This document shows positions 34,648-44,208 of a stretch of DNA of 64,000 nucleotides, piece by piece. The notes beneath the pieces are model-generated. The model saw only the letters and a program-made list of their open reading frames with translations, searched no databases and was not told the DNA's origin. The stretch is from Candidatus Bathyarchaeota archaeon. Lineage in GTDB: Archaea; Thermoproteota; Bathyarchaeia; Bathyarchaeales; Bathycorpusculaceae. Location: positions 192,395-256,394 of the forward strand of contig JAOZIE010000001.1 of assembly GCA_026014485.1 (NCBI GenBank). Direction: 5' to 3'. How positions within the stretch are numbered: position 1 is the first letter of the stretch; every line of letters starts with the position of its first letter. Made by a program: the position numbers and the translations under genes.

Positions 34648-34855
34648 GCAAACGAGTTACTTCTGAAAAAGGCAGCAAGCAGCAAACATCACCGCCGACA
34701 AAGGGTAGCCAAATCATACGTAGCTGCGCAATATAGAGAAGCGATAAACTGTACTAAGCAAAAGAACAGGGGGTCCTGCATCAACATGCTTTTAATTAAC
34801 TACGACATTAGACTTACACTAACCAGCCAAACATTTCGCTAACGAAGGAAGCAGC

Positions 34856-36379
34856 ATGGTGGAACTTAGGGAAAACGAAATCCGCATCCTTGCAGCACTG
34901 GACAAACTCGACGGAAAAGCAGCTGTTGAACAGCTCATGGCGGAATGCGAACTGTCAGATGCAGCAGTTATGCGTTCAGCCCTCATACTTCAAGAAAACA
35001 ACTTCGCCAAGGTGCACGCTAAACTTCAAACAAAAATCAAACTTACCCCCGAAGGAGAAATCCACGCCCAAAACGGTTTACCTGAAAGGCGCCTACTTAA
35101 CTCTGTTTTGGCGTTAGGCGGGAAAGCAGCCCTTCAGCAGGCGGCACAGGAAGCAGAGCTCGAAAAACAGTTCGTTCAAATCGCTCTTGGCTGGACGCAA
35201 CGCAAAAAGTGGGCAATCTTTGACTCAAAAAAAGGCACCCTGCAAGTCACCGAGGCTCCAAAGGAGGACAACGACGAAAAAATCCTCGGCATACTCTGCG
35301 CAACAGAAGAAACCATAATAGACCAATTTACCGCAGAACAGCAAGTAGCTGTGGAAATTCTCAAAAAACGCAAAGCCATAACGGTTGAAGAAAAAACCCA
35401 GCGTATCCTTGAACTCACTCAAGACGGGAAACAAGCCATTGAAGCAGGTGCAGCAAATCTCACCATTGGACCCCGAGAAGTAACGCAGTTAACTCCTGAA
35501 CTTATAATCAAAGGCGAATGGCGAAACATCCGTCTCCAAAGATATAACATCCAAGCCCCAGTGGCCAACATTTGGCCTGGAAAAAAGCATCCGTACCTTG
35601 CGTTTTTGGATGAAGTCCGAGCAAAACTTGTCACGTTGGGCTTTAAAGAAATGACGGGAACAGCCGTGGAAACCGCATTCTTCAATTTTGATGCGCTCTA
35701 TACGCCGCAAGACCATCCCGCAAGAGAAACAGATGGGATATATTACATCAAAAACCCAGCCCACGGAGACACCACGGCATACGCTCAAGCTGTAAAACAT
35801 GTGAAAGAAGTTCATGAAAACGGAGACCAAACAGGCTCCACAGGATGGAAGTACGACTACTCTGAGCAAGAAGCTAAACGTCTGATTCTTCGTGGACACG
35901 GCACATGTCTTAGCGCCAGAACCTTGCTTAGCCCGAATTTGCAGGTTCCAGGTAAATACTTCAGTATTGCACGGGTTTACCGCCCAGAAGTTGTCGATAA
36001 AACCCATTTGTCAGAATTCAACCAAGTTGAAGGGATAGTTCTTGACGAAAACCTGAATCTCCGTGACCTGTTGGGTGTGCTGGGAAGGTTCGCTAAAGAA
36101 ATTGCAGGCGCAGACAAAATCCGCTTCAAACCCGACTACTTCCCCTTCACGGAGCCCAGCGTGGAGCTGAGCGCCTACAAAGAAGGCTACGGGTGGGTGG
36201 AGTTTGGCGGTTCAGGAATTTTCCGTCCCGAAGTCACCACGCCCTTAGGTGTGAAGGTTCCTGTTATAGCGTGGGGGTTAGGGGTAGACCGATTGTTCAT
36301 GATGCGTGCTGGGGTATCGGATATTCGGAGTATATTCTCTCAAGAACTAAGTTGGCTGCGAAAGAAAGAGGTGGCTTAA
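34856..36379 (+). CDS. pheS: Phenylalanine--tRNA ligase alpha subunit
   Basis: 507 residues. The N-terminal ~200 residues are the helical tRNA/DNA-binding-like domains of archaeal/eukaryotic PheS. The class II catalytic core follows: motif 1 around HPYLAFLDEVRAKLVTLGF, motif 2 RGHGTCLSARTL...ARVYRPEVVDKTHLSEFNQVEG, and motif 3 GLGVDRLFMMRAG. It charges tRNA-Phe as an alpha2-beta2 enzyme. It is followed without a gap by pheT. Confidence 0.97.
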   Translation: MVELRENEIRILAALDKLDGKAAVEQLMAECELSDAAVMRSALILQENNFAKVHAKLQTKIKLTPEGEIHAQNGLPERRLLNSVLALGGKAALQQAAQEAELEKQFVQIALGWTQRKKWAIFDSKKGTLQVTEAPKEDNDEKILGILCATEETIIDQFTAEQQVAVEILKKRKAITVEEKTQRILELTQDGKQAIEAGAANLTIGPREVTQLTPELIIKGEWRNIRLQRYNIQAPVANIWPGKKHPYLAFLDEVRAKLVTLGFKEMTGTAVETAFFNFDALYTPQDHPARETDGIYYIKNPAHGDTTAYAQAVKHVKEVHENGDQTGSTGWKYDYSEQEAKRLILRGHGTCLSARTLLSPNLQVPGKYFSIARVYRPEVVDKTHLSEFNQVEGIVLDENLNLRDLLGVLGRFAKEIAGADKIRFKPDYFPFTEPSVELSAYKEGYGWVEFGGSGIFRPEVTTPLGVKVPVIAWGLGVDRLFMMRAGVSDIRSIFSQELSWLRKKEVA

Positions 36380-38113
36380 GTGCCGACAATCGATGTAGAG
36401 TACCAAGAACTTGAGCAACTAATTGGCAAAAATACATGTCGGGAACTGTTTGGGAATCCTGAGAATCTGCGAGTTGAAGCGCTTGACGACAAATTGTCGT
36501 TAGTTAAAGCTGAAGTGAAAGAATACAACCAAGCCGACATGACGCTCAGCATTGAAATGAAAGATACAGGTCGCGCGGACCTCTGGAGTGCTGAAGGCTT
36601 AGCAAGAGGGCTGTGTTGCTATCTGGGTCTTGAGAGAGGTTTTCGGCAGTATGGTGCTGACGGCGCGGTTGTGGATGTACATGTTGATTCAAAATTATGG
36701 GGCATACGTCCGTTCATTAGCTGCTCTGTTTTGAAGGATATTCACTTATCGGATCCGATTATTCGTGGGTTGATGCATCTACAAGATAAGTTGGACAAGA
36801 CTTATGGTAGGGACCGACAGAAAACGTCCATTGGAATTTATAATTTTGACTTAATTAAACCGCCAATAGAGTATACCGCTGTCAAACCGACGGATGTCCG
36901 GTTTGTTCCCTTAGGTTTCGATGAACAGTTGAATTTAGATGAGATTCTTGAGAAGCATCCTAAAGGCGTTGAATACGGGCATATCGTGAAAAAGCATGCC
37001 TATTATCCGATGCTCTTTGATTCTGAGGGTAAGGTTTTGTCTTTTCCGCCTATCATTAACTCAAACGATTTAGGTAAGGTTACTGAGGAATCACGCAATT
37101 TGCTGGTTGAAGTGACCGGCACTCAAGAGCAAACCGTTCAAAACACCCTAAACCTTGTAACTGCAGCCCTTATTGACCGCGGCGGCAAAGCATGCTCGGC
37201 AACTATCCACTACCCAAACACCTCTGAATACAAACAAAAAATCGTTACAACTCCAAACTTCAACCATCACATAGTGCATTTGAGGGTAGACTACACAAAC
37301 AGGCTTCTTGGGCTTAAGCTTTCAGCCAAAGACATTGCCGAACTGCTGCTAACTGCAGGTTTAGGCGTAGAAAAAATTGGGGGTAACAGTGTGGATGTGC
37401 GGGTTCCCTTCTATCGTGTGGACATCATGCATGAGGTTGACGTTGTGGAGGACGTGGCGGTTGCTTACGGCTACAATAACATTGAGCCGATTTGGCGGGA
37501 TCTGCCAACGACGGGCTCCGAAAGACCTTTGCAGCGAACGATAAATGTAGCGCGTGAACTCATGGTTGGCGCAGGCTATCAAGAAGTGCTGAACTACACG
37601 TTAACTAACCCTGAGAGCCTCTTCACCAAAATGAACCAGAAACCAACTGCCACCGTGGAAATTTCTAACCCCAAAGTGGTGACCATGACTTGCCTACGTA
37701 GTTGGCTGCTGCCCAGCTTGATGGAGTTTCTCAGCGTGAACCAGTCAGTGGAGTTTCCTCAGCGAATCTTTGAGTTAGGCAAAGTCACCTTGCAGGATGA
37801 AACACGGGACACGAAAACACGAGATGAAGACTGGCTTGCAGCGGCAACCAGCCACGCAAACGCGGGCTTTAGCGAAATAAAATCGTGCTTGGACGCGTTC
37901 TTTGGGAATCTGGGCGTTGATTGGCAGATAAAACCTGCCAGTCACCCAAGCTTCATTGAAGGGCGTGTCGGAGCGGTCTGGGTGAATGCAGTTGAAGCGG
38001 GTGTGGTTGGCGAGGTGAATCCGCTTGTGTTGGAGGCGTGGAAACTGGAGAATCCGACGGCGGCGTTTGAGCTGAACCTGCAGAGAATTCTTGAACTGAA
38101 GAAAGCACGGTGA
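36380..38113 (+). CDS. pheT: Phenylalanine--tRNA ligase beta subunit
   Basis: 577 residues, archaeal-type length. Starts with GTG directly after the pheS stop. It shows the B3/B4 tRNA-editing region (AACSVLKDI-like ISCSVLKDI, VKPTDVRFVPLG, ITYPN-type segments), the B5 domain, VDIMHEVDVVEDVAVAYGYNNI and the C-terminal core LRSWLLPSLMEFLSVNQ. It is the structural and editing partner of PheS. Confidence 0.97.
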   Translation: MPTIDVEYQELEQLIGKNTCRELFGNPENLRVEALDDKLSLVKAEVKEYNQADMTLSIEMKDTGRADLWSAEGLARGLCCYLGLERGFRQYGADGAVVDVHVDSKLWGIRPFISCSVLKDIHLSDPIIRGLMHLQDKLDKTYGRDRQKTSIGIYNFDLIKPPIEYTAVKPTDVRFVPLGFDEQLNLDEILEKHPKGVEYGHIVKKHAYYPMLFDSEGKVLSFPPIINSNDLGKVTEESRNLLVEVTGTQEQTVQNTLNLVTAALIDRGGKACSATIHYPNTSEYKQKIVTTPNFNHHIVHLRVDYTNRLLGLKLSAKDIAELLLTAGLGVEKIGGNSVDVRVPFYRVDIMHEVDVVEDVAVAYGYNNIEPIWRDLPTTGSERPLQRTINVARELMVGAGYQEVLNYTLTNPESLFTKMNQKPTATVEISNPKVVTMTCLRSWLLPSLMEFLSVNQSVEFPQRIFELGKVTLQDETRDTKTRDEDWLAAATSHANAGFSEIKSCLDAFFGNLGVDWQIKPASHPSFIEGRVGAVWVNAVEAGVVGEVNPLVLEAWKLENPTAAFELNLQRILELKKAR

Positions 38114-38427
38114 AGTTTGCGGATTAGCTGAAAAGCGGGTGCCGTGAAGGTTTGCAGTTGAAGCTTTGAAGGCTGTTTCGGGTGCAGATAGGGTTACCTG
38201 AAAAAACCGCCGATTTTTTTGGTTTTCATGGGAAAATTGTACATGAATTGCGCAACCAGCAAGAATTTTTTTGTTTATACTGCTCTGTTTGACCTAACTG
38301 GATGCTGGAATTTCAAGTGTCAAGATGCCAGATATACTCTATTTGAATATACGGGCATAATATGAATGCTTAAAATGTTAATTCTGGAAACATATTTCTG
38401 TTATGTGCTGTTGGAGCTGAATGTTAA
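38114..38427. other. Intergenic region
   Basis: 314 bp after pheT. AT-rich, with no reading frame, tRNA or clear repeat. The last ~50 bases contain no strong TATA box that I can fix for the downstream gene. Confidence 0.6.
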
Positions 38428-38721
38428 GTGACTCAGGTAGTCTTTGATGATGAGAATTTGAAGTTGATGTATGAGAGGGTTGTTGAGCAACCTAACCAAG
38501 ATGCGGCGAGAAGTGGGTATATTAGGTGTCCTTTTTGTGGAGAGGAGATTCTTATGATTCCTACCTTGCGTGTTATGAATGAAGCCATAGAGAATCATGT
38601 GCGTAAGCATAAGGAAGAGCTTAAAGAGAACCCGATTAAGGAGCATCAAACCGCCATCACTGTTCGGCTGTCTCTGACGGCTCAGGTTCTCCGTTACGCG
38701 TGCAGAACTGAAATGCAGTAG
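38428..38721 (+). CDS. Small zinc-finger-like protein, 97 aa
   Basis: A CPFCGEEI knuckle at about residues 34-41 and an ENHVRKHKEEL helix about 25 residues later give Cys-x2-Cys...His-x3-His, a C2H2-like zinc site. The C-terminal third is basic and possibly helical. Starts with GTG at 38428. No family recognised; nucleic-acid binding is plausible. It is followed by a pyrimidine-rich run. Confidence 0.7.
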   Translation: MTQVVFDDENLKLMYERVVEQPNQDAARSGYIRCPFCGEEILMIPTLRVMNEAIENHVRKHKEELKENPIKEHQTAITVRLSLTAQVLRYACRTEMQ

Positions 38722-38747
38722 CGTCTCACTTAAAGCGCTAACCGCTT

Positions 38748-38759
38748 CCTTTTTCTTTT
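38748..38759 (+). terminator. Pyrimidine/T-rich termination signal
   Basis: The run CCTTTTTCTTTT lies 27 bases after the zinc-finger-like gene and fits the T-tract terminators of archaea. No stem is needed or evident. Confidence 0.4.
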
Positions 38760-38828
38760 GTATGTTGATTTTTGTTCGGAATTGTTTTTATTTTTCCGCT
38801 GCAAGTAGTAGGCAGAAGGAGTTGTTTG

Positions 38829-39404
38829 TTGTTGGAATTCAAAGGTAGCCAAACCGAAAAGAACCTCTTGACAGCGTTCGCTGGAGAATCCCAAGCTCGA
38901 AACCGCTACACATTCTTTGCTTCCCAAGCCAAAAAAGACGGCTTTGAGCAGATAGCCGCGATTTTTCAGGAAACCGCTGACAACGAAAAAGAACACGCTA
39001 AACTATTCTTTAAGCACCTCAAAGGCGGCATGGTTGAGATTTCCGCTATGTATCCTGCAGGAGTAATCGGGACAACTGCAGAGAATCTTCAGGCTGCGGC
39101 AGAAGGGGAAAAAGAAGAGTGGACAAAGTTGTATCCGCATGCCGCTGAAATCGCCGACCAAGAAGGTTTTCCCGCGGTAGCTAATACGTTTAGGCAAGTT
39201 GCCAAAGCTGAAGCCTATCATGAACGCAGATACCTAAAGCTTCTGGAGAATGTTACACAGCAAAAAGTGTTCAAACGGGATGCACCGATTAAGTGGAAAT
39301 GCCGCAACTGCGGATACGTACACGAAAGCACTGAAGCCCCAGACGTATGCCCAGTCTGCAGCCACCCAAGAAGCTACTTTGAAGTATGGACCGAACCCTA
39401 CTAA
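38829..39404 (+). CDS. Rubrerythrin
   Basis: 191 residues from the TTG at 38829, chosen because AAGGAG ends 7 bases upstream and because family members start just before the GSQTEKNLL segment; TTGs at 38826 and 38832 are equally in frame. The diiron four-helix domain has FAGESQARNRY, ETADNEKEHAKLF and VAKAEAYHERRY glutamates and histidines. A C-terminal rubredoxin-like domain has CRNCGY and CPVCSHP. It reduces hydrogen peroxide in anaerobes, so it points to an oxygen-sensitive life style. Confidence 0.95.
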   Translation: MLEFKGSQTEKNLLTAFAGESQARNRYTFFASQAKKDGFEQIAAIFQETADNEKEHAKLFFKHLKGGMVEISAMYPAGVIGTTAENLQAAAEGEKEEWTKLYPHAAEIADQEGFPAVANTFRQVAKAEAYHERRYLKLLENVTQQKVFKRDAPIKWKCRNCGYVHESTEAPDVCPVCSHPRSYFEVWTEPY

Positions 39405-40009
39405 CCTTCTTCCCTTTCTCCTTTTAGTTTGCTCTGATTTTTTCTTTAGCCCGTCTTGTTTCAGGCAAGGATAAGTTTTTCTCCATTTTGCATGTTGGTT
39501 TGACTGAAAAATCCGCCAATAGCGACCTCCCCCTATAGTTTTCTGCAACAAAACAATAATAGACGCCAAATAGGTTTGTGCTTTCTTTTCCGTCGAGAAC
39601 CGACCATACTTGACCTCCACCGCCCCTTTTTCTGCAACGATTGACTAACCGCATCCAAATATGACCACGAGTTGCCAGACGCAACAGAGTTCTGACCAAA
39701 CGCAGTTGTTTGCTGCTATCCTGAAGCCGAAGCGGGATTTTCTGGGTGTAATGTTCATAAGTGGAAGCGTTGTTTTTAGTGGTTGGATGATGAAGCCTAG
39801 AGTCACTGAGCCACAAGCGGTGATATTGACTCGACGGGCAAACTGACATACGAACATCTTTGATGAGTGGTACATCAGGCACCAGATAAACGCTACATAA
39901 ATCGTTTCGACGTTAATAATAAATATGCGGATTTTGGACAAAAAACGTAATTAGAAGTTTTAACACAATACAGAAATCAAGGAATATTCGTACAGAGAAG
40001 GGAAGATAA
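39405..40009. other. Intergenic region, about 600 bp
   Basis: No convincing gene. Open frames on both strands here have odd composition (many Cys and Trp) and match nothing I recognise. A pyrimidine-rich stretch just after 39404 is a plausible rubrerythrin terminator. The last ~100 bases are AT-rich and include ATAATAAATATGC near 39917, a possible promoter for the acyltransferase. Confidence 0.5.
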
Positions 40010-40552
40010 ATGGGGAAGGCATCATTTCGGAAGGCATTCATCTATATTAACACTCAACGATACAAGCAGAATTTTGACAGCATCGGCTCAGGTTGTTGGA
40101 TAATCGGTAAACCCATAATCCATGGTGAAGGAACACTTAGAGCAGGAAACAAACTATTCATACTAAGCAACAGAACTTTCCCCATTGAAATTGCATCGTT
40201 AAAAGGTGCAGAACTAAACATCGGAAACAATGTTACATTAAACGGTTGCTTGCTTTTGGCTGCATACAAAAGAATAAGCATAGGCGACGATACACTCATA
40301 GGCACAAGAGTTTTAATCAGGGATTCCGACGGACACGGTATAGATGGAAAGCCCGACATCGCGTCCCCAATAGAAATCGGAAATCACGTATGGATAGGCG
40401 ATAGCGCAATAATCCTCAAAGGCGTCAACGTAGGAGCAAATGCGGTCATCGGAGCAGGTGCTGTCGTAACAAGAGATGTGCCAGCCAATACGTTAGTTGC
40501 AGGAAACCCCGCCCAAATAATAAGAAAAACAGACGGATACACAAAGGTTTAA
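40010..40552 (+). CDS. Hexapeptide-repeat acyltransferase
   Basis: 180 residues of left-handed beta-helix repeats: ELNIGNNVTLNGCLLLAAYKRISIGDDTLIGTRVLIRD, then IEIGNHVWIGDSAIILKGVNVGANAVIGAGAVVTRDVPANTLVAGNPAQII. The DSDGH motif near residue 105 contains the catalytic-type His, and the C terminus is the standard closing turn. Likely an O-acetyltransferase for surface sugars (maltose or colanic acid acetyltransferase-like). The acceptor is unknown. Confidence 0.92.
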   Translation: MGKASFRKAFIYINTQRYKQNFDSIGSGCWIIGKPIIHGEGTLRAGNKLFILSNRTFPIEIASLKGAELNIGNNVTLNGCLLLAAYKRISIGDDTLIGTRVLIRDSDGHGIDGKPDIASPIEIGNHVWIGDSAIILKGVNVGANAVIGAGAVVTRDVPANTLVAGNPAQIIRKTDGYTKV

Positions 40553-40636
40553 GAAACAAGGGGAGAAGCCAAAGTCCTAAGTGTAGCTCAAACCACCGAA
40601 AACGCCGTCGCACACCCGAAAGAATTGGTATAATAG

Positions 40637-40858
40637 ACCAAAAAAGCAGGTGTATACCAGTGTGCCCACCTATCGCCAGCGGCTCAAGAAGTCAGCGGAA
40701 TCATAAAAAAAAAGCACGAAGATACCAGACGGATATTCTGCGGTACCTTTAAAGTCGCGCAACAAAGCAAAGTAAAATCTCTTAAGTGCTGGCAATCTGA
40801 CATTTTCTGGTGCGTAAGACTTATCAATGAAGACGCTAAAGAAGAACAGACCCTCTAA
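40637..40858 (+). pseudogene. Possible gene remnant upstream of the ABC importer
   Basis: An open stretch of ~73 codons between stops with protein-like composition (for example SPAAQEVSGIIKKKHEDTRR and FWCVRLINEDAKEEQTL) but no usable start codon. It may be the tail of a decayed gene. No family recognised; the signal is weak. Confidence 0.25.
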
Positions 40859-40913
40859 ATAGACAATATAGACTACATAGCAATCTGTGGGGTCGGGTCT
40901 TAGGCGGAGAGCA

Positions 40914-42572
40914 TTGACTGAAAGAATCACCGAGACACTAGATAAATTGTCTTCGCGGAACGTCGTGAAATACGTCGTTTACGCATCCGCTATTATCATC
41001 TTCTTTTCACTCATATTTATCCCGCCCATTGCAGGTATCTTCCTCAAATGGGACAACATCCAATTCATTCTGGAGCAGCCCGCACTTGTGAATCGGGCGT
41101 TGGGCGCCATCCAAAACAGCTTCATCATCGCCTTGACGGTGGCTGCGCTGGACCTCATCGCGGGCATACCCATGGCTTGGCTAATTGCCAGAGGAAAAAA
41201 CCGTTGGCTAAGCATCATAGACACACTGGCAGATATCCCCTTCATTATCCCAACAACTGCGTTGGGGTATTCGCTTCTGCTTTTCTGGAGCGGGTCAGGC
41301 GGCGTATCTGCACTTTTCGGCGAGTCCATAGTCTCCACAGGGTGGTTGCTGGTTATGCTTTTGCACTTCACCTTCAGCTTCCCCGTAGTTGTCCGAGTCA
41401 TGGTCGGCGCGCTACTTGACTATAAAGTGGAGTTTGAACGCGCCTCCCGAACACTAGGCGCTGCGCCCTTCACAGCTATGAGAACGGTGACGTTTCCCGT
41501 TTTGAGACCCGCCATGATTTCCGCGTTCATTTTGGCGTTTGCACGCTCCGTAAGCGAAACAGGGGCAACCATCGTAGTGGCAGGCGTCTTTGAAAACGGC
41601 TCCGTCTTCATCCAAAACATCAAAACCCAATTTGCCGTCAGCAACCCCGCGCTCTACAATGGCGCCGTAGTTTTCGCGAGTTTCATCCTGATAACTGTCT
41701 CCGTGGGCATATTCATCACCATAAGGCTTCTTGGACCCAAACTTAAGCTACCGCTCAAGCGGGTCAGACCCCAAACCGAGAGGAAACTCAGCTACAAGAC
41801 GGCAGAGCGCTCCCGAAACACCGTCATCTTAGCGGTCTTTTTTGCGTTGATTCTTCTGCCCTCGCTGTTTGTGGCGCTTTCGGCTTTTGAAGCGATTCCA
41901 ACGCCAACCTTCACAAACGCAATAAGCGGCAGCGGAATATGGAGCGATTACTGGCAGAGTCTACTGCTCAGCTACGGCGTGGGAGGCATCGTCACCGTAC
42001 TCAACATCATAATCGGGTTGCCCGCAGCCATCATAATTGCACGCAACAAAGCAGGCAAATTCATGTCATCCATATTTGACCTGCTGGTTAACGTGCCGCT
42101 TGTTGTGCCCTCCATCGCCTTGGGGGTTTCACTGGGCATCTTCTGGACATCAAGCCTTGCATTGCCAGACTTCATACTACTGGTTTTAGCTCACTTAGCA
42201 ATAACGTACCCATACTTTGTTCGTTCAATGGCGGCAGCAGTGGAACGCATAAGCCCCGACATGGAAGAAGCCTCCCGAACACTGGGCGCAAAGCCGCTGG
42301 GTGTGTTCCGAACCATAGTGTTTCCATTAACAAAGTACAGCATGCTTTCAGGCGCCATCATGGTGTTCACCCGAAGCGTCAGCGAAACAGGCGCAACGTT
42401 AGCTGTAACTTCCAAGCTGCAGACTGCCCCTGTGCTTCTGGTCAACTGGATAAAGCAGGTGGTTCCCGCCTCCCAGCTGGACATTGCTTTGGCGTCAGGG
42501 TTCCTTGTGCTGTTCAGCTTCATCATCCTGTTAATCCTAAGACTCGTAGTTGGGAGAGAAGAGAAATATTAA
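40914..42572 (+). CDS. ABC importer permease, two fused halves (ThiP/CysTW-like)
   Basis: 552 residues with about twelve membrane segments in two homologous halves. Each half has an EAA loop that contacts the ATPase: EFERASRTLGAAPFTAMRTV and DMEEASRTLGAKPLGVFRTI, each followed by a SVSETGAT motif. Fused permeases of this class import thiamine, ferric iron, sulfate or phosphonates; the substrate is not clear. TTG at 40914 has GGAGAG 5 bases upstream; a GTG at 40887 is in frame but lacks such a site. The ATPase gene follows, but no binding protein is nearby. Confidence 0.9.
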   Translation: MTERITETLDKLSSRNVVKYVVYASAIIIFFSLIFIPPIAGIFLKWDNIQFILEQPALVNRALGAIQNSFIIALTVAALDLIAGIPMAWLIARGKNRWLSIIDTLADIPFIIPTTALGYSLLLFWSGSGGVSALFGESIVSTGWLLVMLLHFTFSFPVVVRVMVGALLDYKVEFERASRTLGAAPFTAMRTVTFPVLRPAMISAFILAFARSVSETGATIVVAGVFENGSVFIQNIKTQFAVSNPALYNGAVVFASFILITVSVGIFITIRLLGPKLKLPLKRVRPQTERKLSYKTAERSRNTVILAVFFALILLPSLFVALSAFEAIPTPTFTNAISGSGIWSDYWQSLLLSYGVGGIVTVLNIIIGLPAAIIIARNKAGKFMSSIFDLLVNVPLVVPSIALGVSLGIFWTSSLALPDFILLVLAHLAITYPYFVRSMAAAVERISPDMEEASRTLGAKPLGVFRTIVFPLTKYSMLSGAIMVFTRSVSETGATLAVTSKLQTAPVLLVNWIKQVVPASQLDIALASGFLVLFSFIILLILRLVVGREEKY

Positions 42573-42614
42573 AAACAGTCAAATCAATGCACAACATTCA
42601 GGAAGAATAAACAA

Positions 42615-43721
42615 ATGCCCGAAGTCCGCGTTGTAAACCTCACCAAAAAATTCGGCAACATAACCGCCGTCGACAACGTAACCCTAACCATCCGCGACCA
42701 AGAATACTTTTCGCTACTGGGTCCAAGCGGATGCGGCAAAACCACGCTTCTCAGGTTAATCGCAGGCTTAATTGAACCCACCAGCGGCGAAATCTACATC
42801 GGCGACAAACTCGTCAACGACGTACCCCCTGAAGACCGAGATGTCGGCTTTGTCTTTCAGACCTTCGCGCTGTTTCCCCACATGACCGCGTGGAACAACG
42901 TGATTTACGGTCCCAAAGTGAAAGGCTTTGACATGAAACAAGCAACCACCGTCGGACACGAAGTTCTGGAGATGGTCAAGCTACACGAGCGGCTTGATGC
43001 GTATCCGGGGGAGTTAAGCGGGGGCATGATGCAGCGCGTTGCTGTTGCCCGAGCTTTGGCTGCTGGCGCTCAGCTTCTGCTCATGGATGAGGCGCTGGGT
43101 CAGTTGGATGCGAAGGTACGCAACGAAATCCGCTACGAAATCCGAAAAATGGCAAAAGACCTCAAACTAACGGGTATACACGTAACTCACGACCAGTCAG
43201 AGGCTATGGCTATAAGCGACCGCATAGCCGTCATGCGCAAAGGCAAAATCCTCCAAGTCGGCACCCCACAGGAACTCTACATGAATCCTGACAGCATCTT
43301 TGTGGCGCACTTCATTGGAGAATCCAACTTTTTGGAAGGCTACGTCACAGGAAAAAACAAAGAAGGCAACATTATAATCGAGCTTAGGGAAGGCACCAAA
43401 GTGGAGGCACTCAACGGAAGCTTTAGCGAAGGCAGCAACGTAGTTCTATCAATGAGACCTGAAACGCTGATTGTGGAGCATGGGTTACAGGAAGGACAAA
43501 ACGTGGTTTCAGGCGTCGTGGAAAGAATAACCTTTGAAGGCTCCAGCATCCGCTACGAAATCAGGTTAGACAACGATGAAATGGTTATCGCCATCAAACC
43601 CACGCTAAGCGGCGACTGGCTAGAAGTTGGAGAAAGAACAAAAGTTTTCCTGCCCGTTGAGTACACACGTGTGTTCCCGTATCCTGAAACAGGACTAAAG
43701 GAGGAACTCAGCGTCGCGTAA
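42615..43721 (+). CDS. ABC importer ATPase with C-terminal TOBE domain
   Basis: 368 residues. Walker A GPSGCGKTT, Q-loop FVFQTFALFPH, signature ELSGGMMQRVAVARA, Walker B LLLMDEALGQLDA and switch HVTHDQSEA. The signature Walker B has DEALGQLD instead of the usual DEPLSNLD. Residues ~245-365 are a TOBE-type regulatory domain (LSMRPETLIV). Of the spermidine/thiamine/iron CUT1-MOI class. It pairs with the fused permease 42 bp upstream. Confidence 0.94.
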   Translation: MPEVRVVNLTKKFGNITAVDNVTLTIRDQEYFSLLGPSGCGKTTLLRLIAGLIEPTSGEIYIGDKLVNDVPPEDRDVGFVFQTFALFPHMTAWNNVIYGPKVKGFDMKQATTVGHEVLEMVKLHERLDAYPGELSGGMMQRVAVARALAAGAQLLLMDEALGQLDAKVRNEIRYEIRKMAKDLKLTGIHVTHDQSEAMAISDRIAVMRKGKILQVGTPQELYMNPDSIFVAHFIGESNFLEGYVTGKNKEGNIIIELREGTKVEALNGSFSEGSNVVLSMRPETLIVEHGLQEGQNVVSGVVERITFEGSSIRYEIRLDNDEMVIAIKPTLSGDWLEVGERTKVFLPVEYTRVFPYPETGLKEELSVA

Positions 43722-43785
43722 TTTGCCTCAAGCACGCGTCATGGTTATAAGAGGCTTCTGTATTAAAAGGGCGAGGTGAAACTTC

Positions 43786-44067
43786 ATGGTAGAAATCAAA
43801 GTTGACGCTTCAAAACTTAAGGGCGAAGAAAAAACCATATTTGCACAGCTTGCAGCTTTCCTCAAAGAAAAATCTGGCGGGGAAGTCAGCAACGACGGCG
43901 GCAAGATGGTGGTTAAATCCGAAGCGGTTGGCGTGGACAAGAAGTACGTGAAGGTGCTGCTTAACAAGTTTCTGCATCACAAGGAGCTTAAGGAGAACTT
44001 CCGCGTCATCGCAGGCGAAGAAGACACCCTCAAAATCAACAAACGTAAAGGCATCGAAGAAGACTAA
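43786..44067 (+). CDS. Ribosomal protein eL22-like
   Basis: 93 residues. The central segment MVVKSEAVGVDKKYVKVLLNKFLHHKELKENFRVIAG aligns by eye with the eukaryotic eL22 stretch around [21 protein letters not shown] (aligned over about 40 positions), preceded by a FLKEK helix like FLQER and followed by a strand and an acidic tail (GIEED), as in eL22. It starts with ATG at 43786 and stands alone outside ribosomal operons. If right it is a large-subunit protein; identity needs a profile search. Confidence 0.6.
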   Translation: MVEIKVDASKLKGEEKTIFAQLAAFLKEKSGGEVSNDGGKMVVKSEAVGVDKKYVKVLLNKFLHHKELKENFRVIAGEEDTLKINKRKGIEED

Positions 44068-44208
44068 CCTTCCTTCTCTTCTCTTTTCACGTTTTAAGTT
44101 CACACTTTTTTATTATGGTTTCAATACAAAAACACATGAATTACAATTGTTGTTTCACTGTGTAGTCACAAATATTTAATTACCGATAGAATTCAAAGTG
44201 TGTAGCAG

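Noticed and set aside
39424..39941. Minus-strand frames in the gap before the acyltransferase
   Set aside because: High Cys/Trp/Ser content, no motif and two competing frames; treated as non-coding.
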